Assembly (NCBI GenBank): GCA_027924585.1
Contig: BSBM01000826.1
Location: forward strand, 10,509,501-10,573,500
Source of the DNA: Larix kaempferi
Lineage: Eukaryota; Streptophyta; Pinopsida; Pinales; Pinaceae
Direction: 5' to 3'
Length of the DNA stretch: 64,000 nucleotides
A model generated the notes under the pieces. It saw only the letters and a program-made list of their open reading frames with translations. It made no database searches and was not told the DNA's origin. A program made the position numbers and the translations under genes. This document shows positions 12,040 to 21,900 of the stretch, piece after piece. Each line of letters begins with the position of its first letter. The first letter of the stretch is position 1.

Positions 12040-12260
12040 TAATCACTTAAAATTATATGCTCTCCTCTATGGTATAGCTACAATGTAAAGCAAATTATGA
12101 TTATTGGCAATTCCTCTATTATTGTCACCCAAATGCAAAATCAAAAGGAATGGGAAGGATCATTATCATTTAGAAATTTTCAAAAAGTCTTTGTACATCT
12201 TGCTACTTTAGAAGATATTAAGATTTCCATGTTCAAAGATAAAAAAATGGTTTAGTTGAT
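12040..12260 (+). pseudogene. Possible RNase H-like relic (copy 1)
   Basis: The frame around 12095 gives VKQIMIIGNSSIIVTQM followed by LSFRNFQKVFVHLATLEDI, reminiscent of the gypsy-type RNase H segment that reads roughly V..I.V.GDS.LV..Q. The copy at 41385-41600 keeps GDSSIIVKQM with the expected Asp. No other RNase H motif can be placed, so this is a weak call. Confidence 0.3.
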
Positions 12261-12954
12261 CAATAAAAAATCAAATGATGCAGTTTATTTGGATATCAAG
12301 TCTCATTAAAAATGGGAACTCCAAGAGAGGTATTGGCTACCTTAGTTTATTCATGACAACTCTCATGAAGATCTCATGTAATCTTAACACCTTCAAACAT
12401 GAATCACCAACCTTTGGCATAGTTCCTTGGAGGAATGAAAATCATTTGGCATATTTCCTTGGAGGAATGACCAACATTTGACATGCTTTAATGCATGTAA
12501 CCCATGTAAGTCTAATCCATCACTGAGGGAGTATTAATAGTCCCGTATGCCTCATGTTCCATCACACTTGTTACAATGGATTAGGTGTGTTGGTCTACGA
12601 AGGTAGGAAAAAACTTCTTCATGATGGGAGGTTTGGAATAATTGGTCTCAATGTTGGCTTGTGTATTTGTTGGGTCATTTCCACTTAGCCTTGAATGAGG
12701 TAAGATCCTCTACACTAGGCGGTGTGTCCTTTTGAATTTCAAGTTTTTTTCGTTCCATCCTTCCCCTCCTCAATGAAGTTACTATTATTTAATTTTTAGG
12801 AGATATATGGTTGGAGTGCAGACCAATTATCCATGAAGACACTTAAGCCTCATTTTTAAAGTTTCTCAAGCCTAGGTTTACTCTACTTTAGTTGCACTTG
12901 TTGAAGATTATGGGTTGATTCTAGTTGTTCCACCTTGGTTTTTTAGTATGGATT

Positions 12955-15036
12955 CTAGATGAACCACTAAGAATATGGAGGTCAAAATGATTCTCAAAAG
13001 AGGGTAGATAGAAGGCATGGATAATTTTAGGGGCTAAATTTAGCCCATGGGATAAATTAAGGGGGTTACATAAATTTTGTGGGCTATTTTCTTATATGGA
13101 AACGGTTTTTTTAGTTGAAATATAGTCACCCAATATTTATTAGAGAATAAATAAATCCAAAACGAATAGCCTCCCATATATTAATGAGGAAAATGAAAAA
13201 AAACTATTTTCACCTTAGCAAAATCTCCCTCCAATCTATCTTTTACCCCTGATTTCTAAATGGATTCCTATGGAATCATTCCTTCGCCACCAATTTTTCA
13301 GTAGCGGCGGCTGCCAATGGTTATTTCGCCCTCCATTTTCCTTGTAATTTAGGCACACACTTGCATGCACATGGATTTTTAGTCAATTTCATGTTGATAC
13401 ATTCTGTGATCCCTCGATTTCTAGTGTTGGAGGGAAAATGAAGGGAAATTTTGTCCTATATAACGACTGCAATGATTTATGGTTCACCCACATTGGATTT
13501 CACTTGCAAGGTGAAGGTTCTGGTTTATGTGATTCCACTTTTCATTCTTAGTTTTCTCAAAATATTAATCTGCGCACAACATATCCATTGCCAAAAGCTC
13601 AAGTTTTGAAGGGGCATACCGCACATGCAATTTATCAGAGAATATATACACGCATCATATTTTTTACCCAATAATTAAGGCAATATGTTTCTTATCATGG
13701 ATTTTATCTGCAACTACAATAGATTATTATATTGTAAATTCGTCATTTATCATTATTTTTATCATGGATGTTTTTAAGGCATGTTGAATTCTATAGTGCT
13801 CTTGATTCTAAGGGTTCATTCGGTGTTGTTAGGGTTTTTATCTATCCTAGGATTACTAGTTTCGTGAAAGCATTATAGAGCTAATAAGATATGGTTTATT
13901 TTATGCCTTGTCAAGTTTAAACCATCGACTGACATTTATATGTTATTAGTTGCTGCTACTCTTGATGGAGAGATTCCACATGGTTTTTATATATTGAAAC
14001 TAAATTTGTTCGAGTTGTTTAATATATGATTTTATTAGGATCTTGCTATGCAATTATTATTGGACCTAAGGCGTTCATGAGAGTGTGTATGTTCATATTT
14101 TTTGTTTGTTATTGTTTATGTTTGTGATATTCGTAATATAAGTTAATGCACATTGATTATAATGGTGGGGCTACAATGGAATGGTAATTATTTTGACACT
14201 ATCTTCCTGTAGAGTTGTCCAAAGCATTCTGGTAGATTCTTTTATTTGCATTGATAAGTTCGTGATTGGTAGATTTTTTATTCGTATTTCCAAGTTCATC
14301 AATTTTAATTGTAACCTAAAATTGTTGGGTTTGGTATTCATTTTACTGTATTTTTCTTTTTGCAAGGGTGATTCAGTAGTAAAGTATTTGTTTGTAATTT
14401 GTTTTGATGTGCAATTGCTATCATCATCCAGAAATGGATCTAATTATGTATGATGAACATATGATTTAGTTGGAACACGATACTTCTTTCCATCATGATT
14501 ATATATAATATGTACAACGCATGTGTGACATGATATGTAGACATTCTGCTATTTGATATCTTGTCTTTTGTATTCAATGATGGTGCTAAACCAGTTTTAC
14601 AACATTTTGCATGCTTTTGAAAATTTGAAGGACGTGGATATAGAAACCACCTCAGTTTATCTAAGAAAAAATAGTATTTCGGAATAGTTCTAATGATATG
14701 CATGATGATGCATTAATGTGTTTTCTATTCTTGTTAGTGAGTGTTCTTATTCCTAACAACCCTTGCAAGTTTCTCACTAACTCTAAAAATTCTAAGTCAA
14801 ATGACATAATTCATATTTTGATTGTGAACAAAAAAAAGGAAAAGGTGGTATTCATATCTATAAACATAAAAACATGTTTTTTTTCTTAGAGGGTATCTTA
14901 AAAATGTGAGGTTTGGAAAATAATCTATTTGGGAATTCATACACTATATTAAGATTGTGGGTCTCAATAAGACTCCACGTTGTAATAATGGTTCATGGGT
15001 GCCATAATCACTCCACGGTGCAAAGTGTTCGAATAT
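12955..15036 (+). repeat. Long direct repeat, copy A, left-hand 2.1 kb
   Basis: This matches 35881-38035 and 42264-44325, starting at the shared CTAGATGAAC and stopping abruptly near 15036, where copies B and C continue. It is AT-rich. Short reading frames inside (such as 14181-14453) recur in the other copies but look like chance frames. Confidence 0.8.
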
Positions 15037-15669
15037 TAAAATTGTTTAGCTCATCGATAAAATTGCAAATCCAAAAAAATATTTAAAAAATATTAAAATT
15101 AAAATAAAATAAAATAATCGTTTCACCTAATTTTTAACCATATTCTTAAAAATAAAATAAATAAAAAATATTAGTTCACCAAATTATAACTATATTCTTT
15201 TCCTTTCCTTCTTATTTATAAAAAATATTCTTTTCATTTTCTTTGTAAGATAAAATACACCATCTATATTGAAATTTTATTTTGAAGAACTCAAATTATA
15301 TAAATATTAATGAAAATTATTATATATAATTAACTCAAAGAAACTTTAAAAATAAGAGTAATAACATATAAATATTAATGAAATTTATTATATATAATTA
15401 ACTAAAATAAACTTTAAAAATAAGAATAATAAAATATGTAATGCCACAAAAATATCAACCCTATTATTTTCATTTCCTTTATAAAATGAAATATAATATA
15501 CCACTGAGCCTTTCAACTAGATGTATACATAAGAATGGTTCATGAAATACTTGCAACGACGAAATTTTTGTACGTTGCAAAAATATTTTGATGCAAGTTC
15601 ATATTTTATTTCCATAGTAATTCATATTTTATTTCCAAAACCAAAACAGAAAGAATTTTCCGATCGGTT
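15037..15669. other. Shared 3' flank of the ERF locus, copy 1
   Basis: AT-rich sequence matching 45216-45884 and 62481-63111, including TGTATACATAAGAATGG and TTCATGAAATACTTGCAA. It lies just past the stop codon of the ERF-type frame, so it probably includes the gene's 3' untranslated region. Confidence 0.7.
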
Positions 15670-15980
15670 CTATACTGAACCAAACATAAAGAAATCAACA
15701 TTTGGACCCTCATACTCAGTATACATAGCCCCCAGGTTAGCTGACATCATGGATTGTTCGTAGTCTTGCTGAGTGAACTGCCACATGAAGGGTGGTAATG
15801 GTGGTATCTCATACCTCGGACTCATGCAGGATGGCGCAGCATCGTCGGGTTGGAAGCTATTAGTGTTGTCGCTATTGCAGAAATCTGGGACAGGTTGTTG
15901 AATTAGATCATTTTTAGCCATTCCCGTCATTTTTCGATCGGTATCAAGAAGCCCTTCGAAAGACATAGTAAGGACATAAG
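15670..15980 (-). pseudogene. AP2/ERF-family gene, C-terminal fragment broken by insertion
   Basis: The last ~70 codons match the C-terminus of the intact gene at 45885-46976: [19 protein letters not shown] against [19 protein letters not shown], and both end FMFGSV. The frame is cut at 15980 by the LTR of the young gypsy element. On the far side of that element (26511 on) I find no AP2 domain, so the DNA-binding part has been lost or moved by other events. The tail is longer here than in the intact copy (extra residues around AMYTEYEGPNVD). It encodes no DNA-binding domain and is very unlikely to work as a transcription factor. Confidence 0.8.
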
Positions 15981-16707
15981 TGTTGGCTCGGTTTTGCAAC
16001 CAAGCTTAGTGCTATGGGCACCTACTAACTAGTAGTAGCAGTTTCAATAGAAATAAAAATCATAAACTAAATAAACAATACTTTTCATGGATCTAAGCAA
16101 GAATCTAAGCAAATAATTTAAATCTTTCAAAAATCAAGAACAAGAAACATAATAAATAATTTTTTTGTATTGAAAAGTGGGGGGCAAGCAAGTGCTTGCG
16201 ATATTACCTCCAATGGTGAAGGTTGATGTTGAGCAACTCCCAAGATGAGTAGCTCCAAACTCCAATAGGTCTCTTTCTCCAAGGTTGCTTCAATGGCTAA
16301 AAGTGCTCAGGGGAGATTTCAGCAGCATAAGGATGAGATAATGGAAGGATGTGAAATGAGGAGCCCCTACCACCTTTTTATAGGTTTTGGTGGTGAGGAA
16401 TACCATTTGTGGTTTTGTGGAAACCAATGGTATTGACCAACATAGTTTAGGTATTTTTCCCTCCTTTTTCCTTTTTTGAATAAAAATAATATTTTAATTC
16501 CCTTTTTAATATTTTTGGGAATTTGGACCCTTTTTGAGGGTTTTTTATGATTTTCTTGGAAAAATAATCTTTTTTAATGGAAAAAGGGGTGTACCAAGGT
16601 CTTTTGGTGACCTTTTGTTGGTTTCAGAGGCTCAGATGGTGGAAAAGTGGACAAATGGGTCATGTGAGTAAGGAAATGAGCTAGTGAGCACTTTTTAGGT
16701 GTTAACA
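15981..16707 (-). repeat. 3' LTR of the young gypsy element (727 bp)
   Basis: It begins TGTTGGCTCGG and ends GTGTTAACA on the plus strand. It is the same length and, by line-by-line reading, the same sequence as 25784-26510. Confidence 0.95.
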
Positions 16708-16719
16708 GATTGCCCCCTG
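16708..16719 (-). other. Polypurine tract of the young gypsy element
   Basis: On the minus strand CAGGGGGCAATC lies immediately before the 3' LTR. Confidence 0.7.
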
Positions 16720-18950
16720 ATGTGTGAGGGCAGGAGCTCATCGTATGGCCGATAGACATCATAGTTCTTTTGTCCTTTTTCTGGGTTTTAGGGGAGAGAA
16801 GAGACCGTTTGGAGACTGGAGCCACGGCCCTTGGAAGCTGCAAAAACAAAAAATATTACATGGCCTCAATATGAATGAGGTATAATCTTTGATAAAGGAC
16901 GAGGCGGGCATTCCCATGCTCGTATCAAGGCATATACAAAACAATTAGTCCCAAGAAGGGGGATCTAATACGTGAAGAAATATACTGGTACATCATAATG
17001 GTCCAGAGGGGACATGATTGTGGGATATACTCATGATCATGACTGATCTCAATAACTGATACGCTGGAATAACTGTGGAACTGCTGAAACTGAAGGTGTC
17101 CAACATCTGCAGGGACTCAAAGACTATGAGTCATCTCTGAGAAATAATGTACCTGTATACTCAAGGGAGTATGAAACTGGGGTACATCTGAATACTGTCG
17201 CCATACGCAACCCGGATATCTATAGAAAAAATGTAACTGGTTGTATCCATAGGTAGACTCTCAAATGTGGAGGAGTCAGGAGGTATCCGGGGTCTTCGAC
17301 TAATAACTGAACGGACCAATACCCTGTGCGAGTCTCAACGATGCGATCAAGGTGTTGAAGTCGAGCATGTGAGAAACAACCATTGGGAGAGGCACTGAGG
17401 ATTCCTCTCGAAATGATTCGTAGGTACTCATCGTAAATGGTAATGAGTCCAAGACACAGGGGCCTCTAGGTCTATCCTCTGGAATAAATGTGGTTGTCGT
17501 CGACAGAGGGAGACTAGCAACTAACAAGGCAATGATGTATCCTTGCTAGGAGCGCGAGGTGTAAACTGAAGTGATGTAGTACTGCTGGTAGGACTGACAT
17601 ACTTGTGGGGAAGGGAAATAACTGGGTCAAAAAATAGGGTAGACTCAAACTTCCTTTGTTCAGAGCATGATGACATGGTTGACCTGGCAGCGTAGGGAAC
17701 TGACTTGTAGGTGCAGGGATCATAGCTTTGACTGAATGGTATATATTGACTCTGGGGGGGGGAGGACAAGCTGATGGTAGCTGTCGCGGGAGTTTCAGGG
17801 TGACATACTGCAGAATACTCTGAACAAAGGCGACCAAAAGGGGAAGCTGCTAGCGAGTAGATATGATCTGTCGTGGCGCCAAGAGGCACCCTTCTTCCTT
17901 CTTCATAGTTTTAAAGAGCTTCAAGAAGGGATAAAAGTATGCTCTGAAATGTTACGGTCCTGTGGATTTTGTGAGCCCAGGACGGCGCATGCTCATGGTT
18001 GCTTTCATGTTTAGAGAGTCTGAAAACAGTAAGTGGACTCTGTTGGTGTTTCTTTTTCGTAAGTTTAGTCTCTGAGGCCCGAAAAAGTATAAAATGATGC
18101 GAATGGAGAACTCTTCTAGCCGATGTGACTAGAGTATACCTTTTTCGTAATTAGTCTACAAGGTCCGGAAAATGGGTAAACTTATACCAGGTAGACGCCC
18201 TTTCAGATACGTTTATCGAGCATGAAAGGAAGCAAGATTGCTCGGCGATCTTTTCATTGTTTTAGGAGTCAGAAAAGAGCTTAACAGAAACTCCCTAAGT
18301 GCCTTTTTCGTAAAAGGGGTTGCTCGGCCCGAAAAAGGGGTAAAATCATACCGAACCAAAATGGTTCGACGAGGACGAGAAAAGGTCTCAAGCATCGTCA
18401 TCTGTGCGGAAAACGGGATCCGGCGACATAAGATACATCGAAAACGGAGAACGGCCGATGTGGCACGCAAACCGAGGCGACGAGGGGGCGTGGAAAAAAT
18501 GCCCAGAAAATCTAAAGGTGAGAGCGAGAAATGGTCTCAAGCATCATCACGAGCGCGGAAAACTGAATCCGGCGATATAAGACACATCGAAAACGGAGAA
18601 GGGCCGATGTGGCACGCAAACCGAGGCGACGAGGGGGCATGGAAAAATGCCCTAAAAATCTAGGCGTGAGAGCGAGAAATGATCTCAAGCGTCATCATGA
18701 GCGCGGGAATATGAATCCGGCGGTGCAAATGGTGCGAAAAACGGAGGTCATAAGGACTTCAGAATGGTCAAAGGAAATAACTAGGTTAAAGAATGGCTAC
18801 CAATAAAGGTGAGCCCACCAAGCCAATGATGCAGTGGTGGGGAGAAATGATGACCCGCGGGGGGGAATACTATGTGTATCAACTCAAATATACAAGTGAC
18901 ACGTGACCTCAAAAAAGGTTGAGATCACGAATATGAAAAAGTGAGCAGGG
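16720..18950 (-). other. Non-coding 3' region of the young gypsy element
   Basis: About 2.2 kb between the gag-protease stop and the polypurine tract, where RT, RNase H and integrase would be expected. The minus-strand frames here are short (up to about 120 codons), proline- and serine-rich and without polymerase or integrase motifs. The part near 18360-18740 is tandemly repeated. Confidence 0.7.
18360..18740 (-). repeat. ~149-bp tandem repeat in the element's 3' region
   Basis: Two full and one partial copies of a GC-rich unit. The phrase TCTCAAGC recurs at about 18386, 18535 and 18683, and the phrases GATGTGGCACGCAAACCGAG and GCGACGAGGGGGC recur once in each full unit. Confidence 0.85.
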
Positions 18951-21900
18951 TTAATGACCTGCCCCCATGCTATGTGCATGGGGTTTGTGATTGTGGATCA
19001 CATATGTGTTGGTTTGAACGATGGGCTCATTGAGGTGTTGAGATAGAGATGATGGGGAAAGTTCAAAATGATTGATCATGCCCCCTATCCCGGGGTCGAG
19101 GTAATCTATTATGCCCCCTAACTCAGAGGCGTCAATGTGGTGCAGATGTTGTCTCAGAGAGAGATCAATAGGGCATTGAGCAACTGCTGGCGGGTTGTTA
19201 TACCATGAGGCTGTGGGCTGTGGTGGCATACTGAAGTGATGATATGATGATCGTGGATTCCCTTTGTGGGGTGGATGCCCCCAGTATCTCCGACGAGGGT
19301 CACGATGATGACGAGTAAGCAAGGTTTTGGGCCTGCCCCCATGTTGTGGACATGTGGTTTCCTCATCGATTTGAAAGGGTTGAACATGTGTGTATAAGGT
19401 ATCAATTGAAGGGGCCGACCGGACAAAGGGGTATCCAGTGGAAACCGTGTAAATGGTGTGGTCAAGGCCAGGAATTTTGGTATCTGACCAAGTAAAGACA
19501 TCAGTGAATTCTTGGAACAGTCGTTGGTATTCTCCGATCTCATGCTCACTGTGGGAGGCTCCTAATGTAATGGTATGAAGGGAACCAAGTGGGTCAGAGA
19601 TGTCAATGTGGATGACGGGAGAAATATCGGCCATGGGATCCGTTAACCAGTCGATTTTAGTAGGAAGGAAATCCTTGGACTCAGTCGCGGATTGGGTAGC
19701 GGTGGTGGATGAAGTCTCTTCCGGGAGGAAGTATGGACGATGGTGCATGTCTTCCCCGGGATAATCAAAGGGAGTAGGAGTCTCGAGAACCTCTTCATCA
19801 TTGCGGGAGCTTTGAGTGGTCAAATCGAGTGATGAGGTAGTGGTAGTCGAAGAGATCATGTAGATGGTGTTAATCTCTCCGGATGAGGATGATGCGGGAG
19901 GGTAGATCTCCTCGATAGTAGGGGGTGCCGTCTCTAGGTCCAAATTGTTCATCTCGTAGAGAGCTGCTCTGTAGTCTGGGATGTCAGGACAGTTGTGGGA
20001 GTAGTTGCCGTAAATACCGCATATCGCACATGGGTGGTTGGTACGCAGTGATTTATCGCGAGGCATGGGGTTTGGATCTAGTTTAACCACCGGGATGTTT
20101 GGGTCGTCGTCCAACATTTGCATGTGTTCCTGCAATGTAGGTAACTGTGGACACTGATGGGTTGGATGGCCTAACTCATCACACAGCGAGCATTTTGGAG
20201 GAGCACGAAATACGGGGGGAGGTTTAACTGCCTTGGGTGGGGGAACCGCAGTGTATGGTTGTGGGCCTCTGCCCCCAGTGGGCTTGACGAATGGAGGGGG
20301 ATTCGTCGACGACGAAGGAGTCGTGATACCGGGAGGTGGTTGGGTAGAAGTAACAATGGGTTGCACCGGTTGCAGGATGACATTTGGTGTCGGTGGAGGA
20401 ACGGGAGGCGTAATATACCACACGGGTAATCCCAATGTTAACCCGGGGAGACTAAGGGTAGCCATAACCGGGGCGCTCACTACACCCGAAGGAGGAAATA
20501 GAAAGGGGATTGTGTGGATGGGTGTAACCCCAATGTGACTAGGGACTAATGGTGGTTTGGGTAACAAGGAGGGTTGATTACCGGGTGTTTGTGAAAGAGT
20601 GCAGAGGTTAGCGACCTGGGTCTCCGGTGACAGTGGTGGAAAGGCCTGGAATGTAGAGGTCATCGGTGCCTCGGAGTAAAGTCCGGGTCCTACTGAGGAA
20701 ATGAATGAGGTAGTTGCACCACAAACATGTTGTTCAACCATGGGGAGAACATTTTCAGGTGTGGCGGGGGCTTTGGGATCGTAATAGGTGAGTTGGTCGA
20801 CCTTGACCACGCGTCCCTCATGGGGGAACTGCATGGTGCGAAATACGGATGAGGCAACAGCCCGCATGGCATACATGTAGTTGCGACCAAGTAAAAGGTT
20901 ATAGTCTAGTTGGGCATTGATGACCTCAATGTCAATGAGGACGGTTTTACCCGCCAGCTGGACGGGGACATTAGCTAATAGACCTTGGGGTTGTGCTGAA
21001 CGGCCGTCATAGGCTCGCAATGCAGTGGTGGACTGTTGGAGAGTAGGGGATCCCAAGTTTTGCCAAACGAAAGTGGACATGACGCATGTAGAGGCCCCTT
21101 CATCAATAATGCACCGATGGATAACAAGATTCCGAACAGAAACGGAAACTTGGAATGCTAAAGAGGAAGGCAGGCGTGGTTCAGACTGGTCTGAATCGAA
21201 CTCGATCAGCTGTGAATCATTGGGGTCAATGGCGCCAATGGCAGAGAGCAAAGTTTTGCGCTGCGAAGGACAGTTTTTCAAAACTTCTAAAGCAGACATG
21301 GCTGCAGGAGACTGGGCTAAGTCGTCTATGATGTTGTAATTCGACGCAGCGCGAGCATTGGGATTACTGTTGATGCGACGAAGTGGGAAGTGAGGTGCTT
21401 TAGAAGCACCATCAAGTGGAGCCGGAGGTATACGTAACGTTTGATCTGTGGGATTAACGTTAGTGTTTTTGTCGGTGGGAGGGGCTTCAGAGGTGGAGCC
21501 ATATTGGTTCCGACGGGTTTGGAGGTTGGCAGCAGGAGTCGACATCATCAACAAATGGTGAGTACCTGAATCGAACATGGGTTGATCGGGGGCTGCATAA
21601 GTGATCTGCTGTGGTGGCACGTTTCCCTGAGGGGGGGCTAACGGCTGAGTGTTCACTACACCCTGGTTTGGAAAGGGGTTTTGTAGCACCAAGGGTTGAT
21701 GTTGAGGTGGTGGAGGGTTGGGTGGCGGCTGAGGAGCCGCTTGCCCTTGACGATGTGCATCGTTGGTCCAAAGTTGTCGAGCTCGCTCCAAATGTGGGCA
21801 AGAATGCGTGTAATGACCATAGACTCCGCAGATAGAACAAGGGTGGTTTGTTCTGAGGTTATTATTTCTAGGCTGCTTCGGATTCCGATCTGGATTGCGG

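Noticed and set aside
14181-14453. A hydrophobic 60- to 90-codon frame conserved in repeat copies A, B and C
   Set aside because: It is simply carried along with the repeat. Copies end at different places, changes are not clearly silent, and the AT-rich sequence makes such frames by chance.
16574-16849. A 91-codon frame crossing an LTR boundary, similar to one at 26377-26607
   Set aside because: Both read LTR sequence on the minus strand into different flanks. The likeness only reflects the identical LTRs.
18238-18806. Plus-strand arginine-rich frames of 65-141 codons inside the young gypsy element
   Set aside because: They run antisense through the 149-bp tandem repeats and carry no domain.
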